NCBI RefSeq assembly: GCF_017991995.1
Contig: NZ_JAGOPN010000018.1
Span: forward strand, 62,001 to 126,000
From: Pseudacidovorax sp.
GTDB lineage: Bacteria > Pseudomonadota > Gammaproteobacteria > Burkholderiales > Burkholderiaceae_C
Direction of reading: 5' to 3'
DNA length: 64,000 nucleotides
Shown here: positions 1-8,566 of the stretch, one piece after another
How positions within the stretch are numbered: position 1 is the first letter of the stretch
How the letters are laid out: every line of letters starts with the position of its first letter
The notes under the pieces: generated by a model
The model's input: only the letters and a program-made list of their open reading frames with translations
Databases searched by the model: none
What the model was told of the DNA's origin: nothing
Made by a program: the position numbers and the translations under genes

Positions 1-1
1 C

Positions 2-448
2 GAGCCCGGCACGCTGCTGGGCCTGCCGGGCGGGGGGCTGGGCTTTTCGGCCGGCACGGCGCTGGGCGTCAAGCTGGCGCGGCCCGACGCCCGCGTGGTG
101 CATTTCGTGGGCGACGGCACCTTCTACTTCAGCAATGCCACCTCCACGCTGGCCGTGGCGCGGGAGTGCGGCCTGCCGATCTTCACCGTCGTGCTCGACA
201 ACGGCGGCTGGTCCGCGGTGAAGGAAGCCACCCTGCGCATGTACCCCAAGGGCCGGGCCTTCGCGACGGACGAGTACGCCTCGGTGCTGCCCACCGGCAT
301 GGACTTCGCCGGCGTGGCCGAGGCCGCCGGTGCGCATGGCGAGCGGCTGGTCGATCCGGCCGATGTCGAGGCGGCCATCGCCCGCTGCATCCGCGCGCTG
401 GACGAAGGGCGCAGCGCCTTGCTGCACGCGCGCATCGCGCCGCTCTGA
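2..448 (+). CDS. Thiamine-diphosphate-dependent enzyme, C-terminal part (5' cut by window)
   Basis: This is the last ~148 codons of a thiamine diphosphate (ThDP) enzyme of the acetolactate synthase / benzoylformate decarboxylase fold; the reading frame is open from base 2. The visible piece is the C-terminal cofactor domain. A glycine-rich stretch (GLPGGGLGFSAGTALG) precedes the ThDP/Mg motif, which starts at GDGTF and ends at LDNGGW, about 25-30 residues later as usual for the family. The substrate-specificity region lies outside the window, so the reaction (2-keto-acid decarboxylase or acetolactate synthase-like) cannot be decided. A MarR regulator follows on the same strand and might control it, but that is only an inference from position. 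Confidence 0.85.
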   Translation, partial: EPGTLLGLPGGGLGFSAGTALGVKLARPDARVVHFVGDGTFYFSNATSTLAVARECGLPIFTVVLDNGGWSAVKEATLRMYPKGRAFATDEYASVLPTGMDFAGVAEAAGAHGERLVDPADVEAAIARCIRALDEGRSALLHARIAPL

Positions 449-532
449 GGGGTGCTGGACAAGGGGGCTCCAGTACCATCCGGGCGACCCGCAGGCCGCC
501 CCATCGGGAGGCCGCCCGACCGAAGCCGCATC

Positions 533-1051
533 TTGACGAACAAGCCCGCCGCGCGCAGCCGCCAGCGTCGACCCTCCCCCGCCCCTTCAGCCCGTGCGCA
601 GCCGCGGCGCAACCTTCCCTTGCTGCTGCTGCAGGTGCGCGCCGCCGTCGTGGGCCGCTTCCGCCATGTGCTCAAGAAGACGGGCCTGACGGAGCAGCAG
701 TTCCGCATCCTTCGCGCGCTCCATGTGCGCGGCACGCTGGAGCCGCGGGAGCTCTGTGCCATCTGCCATATCTCCAGCCCCAGCCTGAGCGGCGTGCTCG
801 CGCGCATGGACAGCATGGGACTGGTGCAGCGCGAGCGACACAAGGACGACCAGCGCCGGCAGCATGTGTCGCTCTCGCGCCGGGCGCAGCAGATGTTCGC
901 GGACGTGAGCGAGGACATGGAGGCCGTCTACCAGGAACTCGAAGCGGCCCTGGGACCGGCCTTCGTGGACCAGATGTACGCCATGTGCGACACGGTGCTC
1001 GAGGTGCTCAAGGGTCCGGAGGGCGAGGCCCCGGCCGAGGACGACGCCTGA
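533..1051 (+). CDS. MarR family transcriptional regulator, HpaR-like
   Basis: A winged-helix DNA-binding protein of the MarR family, about 172 aa from the chosen start. After a basic N-terminal tail comes the NLPLLLLQ helix typical of HpaR-like proteins. The helix-turn-helix follows (TEQQFRILRAL, then ICHISSPSLSGVLARMDSMG) and then the wing with ERHKDDQRRQ. I chose the TTG at 533 (LTNKPAARSR) because related HpaR-like proteins begin with a similar MT-KPA-RSR segment. A GTG at 452 in the same frame would add 27 low-complexity residues. The upstream gap carries an inverted repeat ctgga-N9-tccag (455-473) that could be an operator. HpaR proteins repress aromatic-acid catabolism, but no such genes are in view, so the target is unknown. 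Confidence 0.85.
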   Translation: MTNKPAARSRQRRPSPAPSARAQPRRNLPLLLLQVRAAVVGRFRHVLKKTGLTEQQFRILRALHVRGTLEPRELCAICHISSPSLSGVLARMDSMGLVQRERHKDDQRRQHVSLSRRAQQMFADVSEDMEAVYQELEAALGPAFVDQMYAMCDTVLEVLKGPEGEAPAEDDA

Positions 1052-1138
1052 AGACGGCACCGGCCTGATCTGCCCGCCTCGATAAGGACAAGCCGCAACG
1101 TACCGCCGCCGGCGGCCGCTCGGCAAGTGCGCGGCGCC

Positions 1139-1999
1139 TCAGCCCTGCAGCCCCGCCACGTGCTCATTCACGATCGCAATGAACGCCCGCAACCGGTTCA
1201 GCCGCCGCAGGTCGCGGTGGTAGCCCATCCAGATCTCCCGCGCGGGCGGCTCCTCCGGCAGGCTCAGCCGGCGCAGGCCGCCCACCTGGTTGCCCACCAC
1301 CTGCGGCAGCACGGCGATGCCGATGCCGTGGCTGCTCATGCGGGCCTGCACGTTGCGGTTGTTGGACGCCAGCAGCGGCCGGGCATTGGGAAAGCGGCTC
1401 TTCAGCCACGCGATGTCCGGGAACTGGCCGGTCGAGGTGTCGTGCGTGATGAGCCGAAAGCCCGCGCCGTCGCCGAACACCGGGTCGGGTGAGGCCGTGG
1501 CGACATAGACGCCGTAGGGCAGGCGCACCAGCTTTCGCTGCACCACGTCGGGCGCATTGAAGGGGACGATGCGGAACGCGATGTCGGCCTCCCGCTGCGC
1601 CAGGTTGAACAGGCGCGTGCCGGTCAGCACTTCGAGATCGACGCGCGGGTACGACCGGGCGTAGTCCGCAATGATGGGCGGCAGGACGAAGGCGCCGAAC
1701 CAGTCGGCCGACGAGATGCGCAGGCTGCCCTGCAGCTTCTCTTCCCCGCCTGCCAGGCGCCGCTGCATGGCGAGCGCGCCCTCCTCCATCTGCTCGGCCA
1801 GCGCCACGATGCCGGCGCCCTCGTCCGTGGGCACAAAGCCGTCCGCGGTGCGCTGGAACAGCGTGTGGCCCACGGCCTGCTCCAGCGCCCGGAGCCGGCG
1901 CCCGATGGTCGGATGGCTCAGCTGCAAGGCGCGTGCGGCACCGCCCAGGGTGCCCGCGCGCACCACGGCCAGGAAGATGCGGACATCGCTCCACTCCAC
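1139..1999 (-). CDS. LysR family transcriptional regulator
   Basis: A 286-aa LysR-type regulator. The N-terminal helix-turn-helix is clear (DVRIFLAVVRAGTLGGAARA, then LSHPTIGRRLRALEQAVG). It is followed by an effector-binding domain that begins around LQGSLRISSADWFGAFVLPP. Length is normal for the family. The gene is divergent from an SDR gene that starts at 2123, followed by an MFS transporter, the usual layout for a LysR protein controlling its neighbour. The short divergent interval (2000-2122) would hold the operator; CTGT/ACAG half-sites can be seen around 2040-2057 but are not strong enough to call. Confidence 0.9.
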   Translation of the reverse strand: MEWSDVRIFLAVVRAGTLGGAARALQLSHPTIGRRLRALEQAVGHTLFQRTADGFVPTDEGAGIVALAEQMEEGALAMQRRLAGGEEKLQGSLRISSADWFGAFVLPPIIADYARSYPRVDLEVLTGTRLFNLAQREADIAFRIVPFNAPDVVQRKLVRLPYGVYVATASPDPVFGDGAGFRLITHDTSTGQFPDIAWLKSRFPNARPLLASNNRNVQARMSSHGIGIAVLPQVVGNQVGGLRRLSLPEEPPAREIWMGYHRDLRRLNRLRAFIAIVNEHVAGLQG

Positions 2000-2122
2000 G
2001 GCACGACCCCTTTCAGAAATGAACGGGCAGCGTACAGCACTGTCAGTTGTCGAACAGATTCAGATCGCTAGATTCCTTCCATGCCGGCGCCTCGGCCGGC
2101 ACACCGCATCGAAAGGAAAAGC

Positions 2123-2965
2123 ATGCAGAAGAAGACCTGGTTGATCACGGGCTGTTCGGCGGGCCTGGGCCGCGCATTGGCCGAAGCAGTGGCCGCGCGC
2201 GGCGACCGGCTGGTGGCCACCGCGCGGTCCGTCGCTGCGCTGGACGACCTGCGCCAGCGCTACCCGCAGACCGTGCAGGTGGTCGCGCTCGACGTCACCC
2301 GCCCCGGCGACGCCGCGCAGGCTGTCGCGCTGGCCGAGCGCACCTTCGGTGGCCTGGACGTTCTGGTCAACAACGCGGGCATCGGCTTCATCGGGGCCAT
2401 CGAGGAAGGCGAGCCCCACGAGTACCGGCCGGTCTTCGAGATCAATGTGTTCGGCCTGATCGAGACCACCCGCGCCGCGTTGCCCGCGCTGCGCCAGCGC
2501 CAGGGGGCGCGCATCGTCAACCTGTCGTCCGGCGCCGGCATCGCGGGCTCGGCCGGCTCGGGCTTCTACAACGCGACCAAGTTCGCGGTGGAAGGGCTCT
2601 CCGAAGCGCTGGCCGAGGAACTCGCGCCCCTGGGCGTGAAGGTGATCATCGTGGAGCCCGGGCCCTTCCGCACCGAGTTCCTGGGGCGCTCGATGGCCAC
2701 GGCGGCCCGCCGGATCGACGCCTACGCGCAGACGGCCCATGCCCGGCACGACTACCGCGAACGCAACGATGGCAGGCAGGCCGGCGATCCGGCCAAGGCC
2801 GTCGCCGTCATGCTGCAGGCCGTCGACGCCGGCAACCCCCCGCTGCACCTGCCCCTGGGGCCGGCGGCGCACCGGACGGCCGCGCGCAAGCTGGAGGCCT
2901 TCCGCGCGGACATCGCTGCCTGGCGCGACCTGTCCATCGCGACCGACTTCACGCAGCAAGACTGA
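2123..2965 (+). CDS. SDR family oxidoreductase
   Basis: A 280-aa classical short-chain dehydrogenase/reductase, cytosolic and NAD(P)-dependent. It shows the nucleotide-binding motif TGCSAGLGRALA near the N-terminus, the NNAG motif (LVNNAGIGF), a catalytic serine in NLSSGAG and the YNATK active-site pair. The ATG at 2123 is preferred over one at 2081 because GAAAGGAA lies just upstream of it and the mature sequence MQKKTWLITG begins in the usual place for the family. The C-terminal part (PGPFRTEFLGRSM) resembles the SDR subgroup often annotated as oxidoreductase/retinol dehydrogenase-like. The substrate is unknown. It is followed after 36 bp by an MFS transporter, and the pair is probably under the divergent LysR regulator. 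Confidence 0.9.
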   Translation: MQKKTWLITGCSAGLGRALAEAVAARGDRLVATARSVAALDDLRQRYPQTVQVVALDVTRPGDAAQAVALAERTFGGLDVLVNNAGIGFIGAIEEGEPHEYRPVFEINVFGLIETTRAALPALRQRQGARIVNLSSGAGIAGSAGSGFYNATKFAVEGLSEALAEELAPLGVKVIIVEPGPFRTEFLGRSMATAARRIDAYAQTAHARHDYRERNDGRQAGDPAKAVAVMLQAVDAGNPPLHLPLGPAAHRTAARKLEAFRADIAAWRDLSIATDFTQQD

Positions 2966-3001
2966 GGGCCGGGTCATGACAGTCACAAAGGCTCGGTCCT
3001 C

Positions 3002-4423
3002 ATGAAGGCGGCCATGAACCTTTCGACATCCGGGCGAGGCGACGGCGCCGATGCCCGCCGATGGCTGGCCCTGTGCGTGCTGCTGGCCGGCACGCTGCTG
3101 CCGCCGCTGGACTTCTTCATCGTCAACGTGGCGCTGCCCGCCATCCAGTCCGACCTGCAGGCGACGCCTTCGCTGGCCCAGCTGGTCGTGTCGGTGTATG
3201 CGGCGGCCTATGCCGTGACCCTGATCCTTGGCGGGCGGCTGGGCGACCTGTATGGGCGCAAGCGCATGTTCATCGCCGGGATGCTGGGCTTCGGCGTGGC
3301 GTCGGCGCTGTGCGGCTGCGCGCCCTCGCCGGGCGTGCTGGTCGCGGGCCGGCTCCTGCAAGGCATCAGCGCGGCGGTGATGGCGCCGCAGTCGCTGGCG
3401 TCCATCCATGCCATCTTCCCGGCCGGGGAGAAGTCGCGTGCCCTCGGCATGTACGGCGCCACCTTCGGCGCGGCCTCGGTGGCCGGCCAGTTGCTGGGCG
3501 GCCTGCTGGTGTCGGCCGATCTGTTCGGGCTGGGGTGGCGCACGGTCTTCCTGATCAACCTGCCGATCATCGCGCTGGCCATTCCGGCGGCCGTCGCCTG
3601 GGTGCGCGACAGCCGCTCCGAGCAGGCGGCGCGCCTGGACATCGTGGGCGCGCTGCTGCTGGCCGCCGGCCTGCTGGCGCTGGTGGTACCGCTCATCGAA
3701 GGGCGCGAGCGAGGCTGGCCCGCGTGGTGTATCGGCGTTCTCGCGCTCACGCCGCCGCTCCTGCTTGTGTTCTGGCGTTGGGAACAGCGGCAGGAGCGGG
3801 GCAGCGGCACGCCGCTGGTGCCGCCCGCTGCGCTGGCCTCGCCGGGCCTGCGGCGCAGCCTGGCCGCCGCGTTCTTCTTCTACACGCTGGCGCCCTTCTT
3901 TCTGGTGTTCGCCGTCTACGAACAGAGAGGGCTGGGCCACGACCCGTTGACCGCGGGGCTGGCCGTGCTGCCGTTGGGCGTCGGCTTCCTGCTCGGACCA
4001 CTGAGCGGCGCGACCCTGGCGCGACGGCTGGGCGCTGACACCGCGGCATTCGGCATGGGCCTGGAGGTGGTGGGCGTGCTGGCTGCCGCGGGCCTGGCCT
4101 GGGTCGATGCGCCAGGATGGCTGCCGGGGCCGCTGTTCCTTATCGGACTCGGCCAGGGCATCGCGCTGCCTGCGCTGGTGCGGCTGAACGTGGACCAGGT
4201 GGATGCACGCTGGGCCGGGCTGGCGGCCGGCATGGTCAATGCCACGCTGCAGATCAGCGCGGCGGTGTCGACCGCCGTCATCGGCGGCCTGTTCTTTGCG
4301 CTGTCCTCGCACGGCGCCGGGCCGGCGGCGGTGAAGGCGGCCTTTCCGGTGGCGCTGCTGGTGATCGCTGCGGGACTGGCGCTGGCGGTGGTCTTGAGCC
4401 GGAAGACCCGGGCGATGCCTTGA
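3002..4423 (+). CDS. MFS transporter, DHA2-like drug:proton antiporter family
   Basis: A 473-aa inner-membrane transporter of the major facilitator superfamily. The length and the spread of hydrophobic segments across the whole protein suit the 14-helix DHA2 group. Visible motifs are the first helix with LPPLDFFIVNVALPAI and the loop 2-3 motif A (GGRLGDLYGRKRMF). Members export drugs or small organic molecules by proton exchange. The substrate cannot be read from sequence. It follows an SDR gene on the same strand, which suggests a small operon for modification and export of one compound. An internal ATG at 3014 is an alternative start. Confidence 0.9.
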   Translation: MKAAMNLSTSGRGDGADARRWLALCVLLAGTLLPPLDFFIVNVALPAIQSDLQATPSLAQLVVSVYAAAYAVTLILGGRLGDLYGRKRMFIAGMLGFGVASALCGCAPSPGVLVAGRLLQGISAAVMAPQSLASIHAIFPAGEKSRALGMYGATFGAASVAGQLLGGLLVSADLFGLGWRTVFLINLPIIALAIPAAVAWVRDSRSEQAARLDIVGALLLAAGLLALVVPLIEGRERGWPAWCIGVLALTPPLLLVFWRWEQRQERGSGTPLVPPAALASPGLRRSLAAAFFFYTLAPFFLVFAVYEQRGLGHDPLTAGLAVLPLGVGFLLGPLSGATLARRLGADTAAFGMGLEVVGVLAAAGLAWVDAPGWLPGPLFLIGLGQGIALPALVRLNVDQVDARWAGLAAGMVNATLQISAAVSTAVIGGLFFALSSHGAGPAAVKAAFPVALLVIAAGLALAVVLSRKTRAMP

Positions 4424-4475
4424 GGTCAGGCCGGGCGCCCGCTCATCAACGGCACAGGCCCGGGCGCCGCCCGGA

Positions 4476-5714
4476 TCACGGCAGGCGCCCCACCCGCGGC
4501 TCCATCAGCACGCCGAGCGTCTCGCGCAGGCGCCGGATTCGCCGCTCGTTCTTCAGCGTCCTGCGCCCCCGCCCATAGATGGAGGCCTTGAGCACCAGCC
4601 GCAGTTGCTCGCGCTGCAGCCGGCGCTTGAGCCGCCGCGCGCGGCGGCCGTATTCGCGGCCGATGGCACGCCGGGCGCGCAGGCGCTCCAGCGGGTTGCC
4701 CAGCCGCTCGCGCTCGTCGTCGGCCAGCAGGTCGCGCTCGGGCACCAGCGCCTCGGCCTGGGCATGCAGGTAGGCGCCGGTCTCGCGCGTGGCGGCGCGC
4801 CAGATCAGGACCGCGGCCAGCAGCAGGGGCAGGCCCTTGGTCACCATCAGCAAGCTGACGCCCAGGTTGCTGTTGGGAAACCAGCTTTCGAGCCAGGGCG
4901 AATTCCAGACGAAGTGCATGGCCCAGGCCAGCCCGAAGCAGGCCACGGCCACGCCCACGCGCACCGGCCGGCTGCGCTCGGTGTGCCGCAGGTACCAGGC
5001 CACGCCATAGGCCGCCACCGCGCTGAAGGCGGCATGGGTCCACGGGCCCGACAGCACCCCGCGGCTGAGCAGGTTCCACAGTACCGGGTAGACCTGGTTC
5101 TCCAGCGGGAAGTTGATGGCCGCGCGCACGGTGTACGCCAGGTTCTCCACCACCTGGAAGCCCAGCCCGGCCATGGCGCCGACGATGAGCACCGACAGCT
5201 CGGTGCGGAACTGCCGGCGCGCCATCTGCACCAGCAGCAGCACGCCCGCGAGCTTGAGGAACTCCTCGGTGATGGGGCCGGCCAGGGCCGGTCCCCAGGT
5301 GGCGGCGAATTCGGGCGAGACCTGCTTGGCCGCCAGACTCTGGATGGCGCGGTTGGCCGGCGCCGCCAGCGTGGGCGCGGCCAGGCCGCCCCAGGCGAAA
5401 GCGAGGCCATAGGCCGCGGGCCGGTGCTGCGCCAGCAGGTCCATGGCGCCGAAGGCGGCCATGAACAGGCGCGCATACAGCGCCCAGGCCAGCGTGGCCA
5501 GCAGCGCGGCGACGGGCACCACGCGCAGGCCCGACAGGTAGAGCTGGCCCATGGACCACAGCCCGAGCAGCAGCAGCGCCACCATCAGCCAGAAGGCGGC
5601 CCGCCGCGGCTGGAAGAAGGGCTCCTCGGCCTCGAAGGCGTGCAGGCGCGCCAGGGCCTTGGGCTCGTGGGCGGATGGGGGTGAAGGCGCGGCCGGCACG
5701 ACCAGCGGTCTCAT
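4476..5714 (-). CDS. PrsW-type intramembrane metalloprotease
   Basis: A 412-aa polytopic membrane protein of the PrsW/CAAX-protease-like family. The candidate metal and catalytic residues are in place: the EExxK motif (ITEEFLK, E150/E151/K154), E190 in QVVENLAY, H227 in GPWTHAAF and H267 in WAMHFVWN. Several hydrophobic helices fill residues 40-310. A strongly basic, Arg-rich cytosolic tail of about 80 residues (from ERERLGNP onward) is unusual and may bind nucleic acid or phospholipid heads. PrsW in Bacillus cleaves an anti-sigma factor; whether this one does is unknown. The ATG overlaps the stop of the upstream small membrane protein by 4 bp (ATGA), so the two are translated together. Confidence 0.85.
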   Translation of the reverse strand: MRPLVVPAAPSPPSAHEPKALARLHAFEAEEPFFQPRRAAFWLMVALLLLGLWSMGQLYLSGLRVVPVAALLATLAWALYARLFMAAFGAMDLLAQHRPAAYGLAFAWGGLAAPTLAAPANRAIQSLAAKQVSPEFAATWGPALAGPITEEFLKLAGVLLLVQMARRQFRTELSVLIVGAMAGLGFQVVENLAYTVRAAINFPLENQVYPVLWNLLSRGVLSGPWTHAAFSAVAAYGVAWYLRHTERSRPVRVGVAVACFGLAWAMHFVWNSPWLESWFPNSNLGVSLLMVTKGLPLLLAAVLIWRAATRETGAYLHAQAEALVPERDLLADDERERLGNPLERLRARRAIGREYGRRARRLKRRLQREQLRLVLKASIYGRGRRTLKNERRIRRLRETLGVLMEPRVGRLP

Positions 5715-6331
5715 GCGGCGCCCAGGTCCATCGAGGCCAGCATGTCCTGCGCCTCGGTCAGCGCCTGCGCGCCGGCGTCGGTGTCCTGGTTGGGGCCGTA
5801 GAAGTCGACGGTGACGACGGTGGCGCGCGCCTCGTCCATCACCAGCCAGAGCCGACCGCTCGTGCGCGCCCCGTAGTAGGCGAAGGTGGTGCCCTGCAGG
5901 CCCCAGTCGGTGAAGAAGTCCGAGGGCTCGCCTTCCACGCGCAGGCGGTAGCCGCGCTCCAGCAGCCGCTGTTCGCGCCGCAGCAGGCCGTCGGCGTCGC
6001 CATGCCAGGCAGCGGTCTGCACCGAAAAGCTGTGGCCGCTCTTGACCAGCACCAGCGACTGGCCGGGCCGCGAGCGGGCCACGTCCATCTGCCAGCCGGG
6101 CGCCGGCACGAAGCGGGCCGGGCCGATGGTGAGCGGCTGTCCCTGGGCCACGGCCCGCGCGCTCGGCGTGAGCTGGTCCCACAGCTGCAGCCCGCCCACG
6201 TACAGCACCATGGCGGCCGCCAGGGCGAGCGTGGCGGGCCAGGTGGACTGGCCAGGACGAGGAGCGGCAGGCATGCCGGCGATGCTGCCATGGCCGGACT
6301 GCACGGCGCTGACACGGGATGGCGAGGTCAT
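5711..6331 (-). CDS. Membrane-anchored protein of unknown function, partner of PrsW-like protease
   Basis: A 206-aa protein I do not recognise. Residues ~30-55 form one transmembrane helix or uncleaved signal anchor (TLALAAAMVLYVGGLQLW). The rest looks like a soluble periplasmic domain of mixed alpha/beta character (RFVPAPGWQMDVARSRPG, then SGRLWLVMDEARATVVTVDF). Topology suggests a short cytosolic N-terminus and a periplasmic C-terminus. Its stop codon overlaps the start of the PrsW-like protease by 4 bp, so it could be a substrate, inhibitor or accessory of that enzyme; this is inference from coupling alone. A second ATG at 6274 could be the true start, since neither has an obvious ribosome binding site. 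Confidence 0.7.
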   Translation of the reverse strand: MTSPSRVSAVQSGHGSIAGMPAAPRPGQSTWPATLALAAAMVLYVGGLQLWDQLTPSARAVAQGQPLTIGPARFVPAPGWQMDVARSRPGQSLVLVKSGHSFSVQTAAWHGDADGLLRREQRLLERGYRLRVEGEPSDFFTDWGLQGTTFAYYGARTSGRLWLVMDEARATVVTVDFYGPNQDTDAGAQALTEAQDMLASMDLGAA

Positions 6332-6437
6332 GGGGGCAAGCGTGCAACGCGCATGCCAGCGGCCGGGCGGGCGAGCATTCGGACGCCTTCGGCTTCGCCC
6401 GCGGTGCGAGCGCCCTTCGGAGTGGCCGTGCGGGCGC

Positions 6438-6770
6438 TCATTCCTTCTCGGTCTCCAGGTGCGCGTCGCAGCCCTGGCCCGCGGCGATGTAGCGCCGGGC
6501 CAGGCGCGCCAGCAGCGGGGCGGCGCGCCGCAGTGGGCGCGGCAGCCAGCGCTCGGGTTGCACGATCAGCCCGCAGCGGTAGACCTGCGCCTCGGCCTGC
6601 CAGACCAGCGCGGCGCAGGCGCCCTGCGTGCGACGGCTGGCCACGATGCCCAGCGGACAGGGCGCATGCGCACAGCACACGCCGCAGCCGTTGCACGGGG
6701 CGCCGTAGGGCGGCTTCTCCGGCGCCTCGGGCTGCAGGTGGATGACGCGGTGGGATCGGGGGTCGCCCAT
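6438..6770 (-). CDS. YkgJ-like cysteine cluster protein
   Basis: A 110-aa small soluble protein rich in cysteines, of the type annotated as YkgJ-like zinc- or iron-sulfur-binding cysteine cluster proteins. The cluster is CNGCGVCCAHAPCPLG near residues 25-40, with further cysteines in QGACAALV and YRCGLIV. The ATG at 6770 (MGDPRSHRV) is preferred; the frame also opens at a TTG at 6785. Metal type and function are unknown. It lies 60 bp below the HAD phosphatase gene and above the protease pair on the same strand but does not overlap either. Confidence 0.7.
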   Translation of the reverse strand: MGDPRSHRVIHLQPEAPEKPPYGAPCNGCGVCCAHAPCPLGIVASRRTQGACAALVWQAEAQVYRCGLIVQPERWLPRPLRRAAPLLARLARRYIAAGQGCDAHLETEKE

Positions 6771-6830
6771 GGTGGCAGGGGGCAAGGCGGCGAGGGCGGC
6801 GGCGCGACGGACGCAGGGCAGAGGCCGGGC

Positions 6831-7529
6831 TCAGCGCCCGGTCCACGCGGCCAGCAGAGCGGGCAGCCGAGCCATGTCCTCGAACGTGGTCGCCGCGCCG
6901 ACCGACAGCAAGGCCTGGCTGCCGCTGTGGCCCGGCCCGCCCGGGCTGTAGCCGAAGACAGTCGCGCCCGCGGCCACGCCGGCCGTGGCGCCGGTGACGG
7001 TGTCTTCCACCACGGCGCAGCGCCCGGCCGGCACGCCCAGGGCGGCGGCGGCGGCCAGGTACACGTCGGGATGCGGCTTGCTGCGCGGCGTCTCATGGCC
7101 GCTGAAGATGCGGCCTTCGAACAGCTCCAGCAGTCCCACCTTGGCCAGCTGCAGCTCGACCTTGCGCCGATCGGCGCCCGAGGCGCAGGCGATGCGGCCG
7201 TCCAGCCGCTGGTGCAGGTCACGCACGGCCTCCACCGCACCGGGAATGGCGACCAGCTCGCGCTCCAGCGCCTCGTTGCGACGGGCCCAGAAGCGGTCGA
7301 GCCAGGCGCGATCGATGCGCACGCCGGTCTCCTGGAAGATGCGCTCGGCCTCGTCCTTCACGGCCTTGCCGATGAAGACCTGCATCGCCTCTTCCTCGGT
7401 GATGGCCCAGCCCAGCTCGTGGAGCATCGTCACCAGCACGCGGTGGGTGATCGGCTCGGAATCGACCAGAACGCCGTCGCAGTCGAAGAGCACGGCGTCG
7501 AAGGGGAACGGGGAGGCGGCAGAGGACAT
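6831..7529 (-). CDS. HAD family hydrolase, subfamily IA (beta-phosphoglucomutase/phosphatase-like)
   Basis: A 232-aa haloacid-dehalogenase-superfamily enzyme. Motif I is FDAVLFDCDGVLVDSEP with the nucleophile and acid/base aspartates (DxD), motif II is IACASGADR, the lysine motif is GHETPRSKPHPDVYL and motif III is VVEDTVTGATAG. The cap is helical and inserted after motif I, as in phosphoglycolate phosphatase and beta-phosphoglucomutase relatives. Substrate is probably a small phosphosugar or phosphometabolite but cannot be fixed. The ATG at 7529 (MSSAASPFPFDAV) places motif I near residue 10-15 as expected. The gene lies 155 bp below the citryl-CoA lyase-like gene and may be a separate transcript. 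Confidence 0.9.
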   Translation of the reverse strand: MSSAASPFPFDAVLFDCDGVLVDSEPITHRVLVTMLHELGWAITEEEAMQVFIGKAVKDEAERIFQETGVRIDRAWLDRFWARRNEALERELVAIPGAVEAVRDLHQRLDGRIACASGADRRKVELQLAKVGLLELFEGRIFSGHETPRSKPHPDVYLAAAAALGVPAGRCAVVEDTVTGATAGVAAGATVFGYSPGGPGHSGSQALLSVGAATTFEDMARLPALLAAWTGR

Positions 7530-7684
7530 GCGGGCTGGGGGAAAGGAAGACGACGGAAAGCCGACGAGCATAGCCGCCGGCCTCCGTCACCGCCCTGCCC
7601 CGCGCCGCCGACCCCGGCGCTGGCGCGACCACGGCGCGTCGACGGACCGACTGCCGCACATGCCGGCCCGTCGACGCGCCAGCC

Positions 7685-8566
7685 TCAGCGCTGCGCCGGC
7701 ACCTCGCGCGGCGGCGGCCCGTCGTAGGTGGGCTGGTACTGCCGCGGGATGGGGCCCTTGATGCGCACGTCCTGCGCGGTCTGCTCCCACGCATGCGCCA
7801 GCACGCCCACCGAGCGCGACAGGCAGAACAGCCCGCGCGCCAGCGGCGCCGCAAAGCCCAGCTCGGCATAGATGACGGCCGTGGCGCCGTCGATGTTCAT
7901 GGGAATGGGCTTGCCCTTCGCGGCCGACAGGCGCGCCTCGACCGCGCGGCCGATGCGGGCGAAACGCCCATCAACCTCGCCGGCCGCCGCGGCCTCGTCC
8001 ACCAGCGCCAGCAGCGGCGCCGAGCGCGGGTCCACCGGATGGAAGCGGTGGCCGAAGCCCGCCACCACCTTGCCGCGCGCGGCGATGAAGGCGTCCAGGC
8101 CGTCCTGCACGGCGCGGTCCTCGTCGGCGCCGGCGTCGATGCGGGCGGCGATGTCCTCGTACAGCTCCACCGCCTGCTCGCCCGCGCCGCCGTGCACGTC
8201 GCCCAGCACGTTCACGGCCGAGGCCATGGCGCTGTTCAGGCCCACACCGCAGGTGGCGGCCATGCGCGCGATGGCGATGCTGGGCGCCTGCGGGCCGTGG
8301 TCCACGGCGGCCATCAGCGCGGCCTCCAGCAGCGCGGCCTGGCCGGGCGTGGGCAGGTCGCCGCGGGTCATCAGCCAGATCATCTGGGCCAGGCTCACCC
8401 GCTCGCGGATCAGGTCCTGGATCGGGTAGCCGCGGTAGCGGATCACGCCCGGCGACATGTCGATGATCGAGGTGCGCCACCAGTCCTCGGTGGTGCGGCG
8501 GGCATCGGGGGCAGGCTTGGCGCCGCCGGCGGAAGCACCAGCCGGCAGGGATGCGGGATCGGTCAT
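7685..8566 (-). CDS. Citryl-CoA lyase / short citrate synthase-like enzyme
   Basis: A 293-aa protein with the citrate synthase fold but only about two-thirds of the length of a normal citrate synthase, which is typical of citryl-CoA lyases. Catalytic positions are visible: VHGGAGEQ, GFGHRFHPVDPR and NIDGATAVIY supply the His/His/Asp-type residues. Such enzymes split a citryl-CoA-type thioester into acetyl-CoA and a keto acid, or run the condensation. Its start overlaps the end of a CoA-transferase by 4 bp. The pair therefore probably activates a carboxylic acid to its CoA ester and then cleaves it. The actual substrate is not known; the Bug receptor in the same operon suggests an imported carboxylate. 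Confidence 0.85.
   Translation of the reverse strand: MTDPASLPAGASAGGAKPAPDARRTTEDWWRTSIIDMSPGVIRYRGYPIQDLIRERVSLAQMIWLMTRGDLPTPGQAALLEAALMAAVDHGPQAPSIAIARMAATCGVGLNSAMASAVNVLGDVHGGAGEQAVELYEDIAARIDAGADEDRAVQDGLDAFIAARGKVVAGFGHRFHPVDPRSAPLLALVDEAAAAGEVDGRFARIGRAVEARLSAAKGKPIPMNIDGATAVIYAELGFAAPLARGLFCLSRSVGVLAHAWEQTAQDVRIKGPIPRQYQPTYDGPPPREVPAQR

Noticed and set aside
1052-1138. Hairpin CCGCCGCCGGCGGCC as terminator between the MarR and LysR genes
   Set aside because: GC-rich self-complementarity is common at this base composition and no T run follows on either strand.
2060-4312. A 750-codon minus-strand frame opposite the SDR and MFS genes
   Set aside because: The plus-strand genes have complete family motifs and ribosome binding sites; the minus-strand product is rich in Gln/Arg/His and looks like a GC artefact.
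7685-8566. Calling the citrate-synthase-fold gene a standard citrate synthase
   Set aside because: At 293 aa it lacks the length of a standard enzyme and is coupled to a class III CoA-transferase, which fits citryl-CoA lyase-type function.
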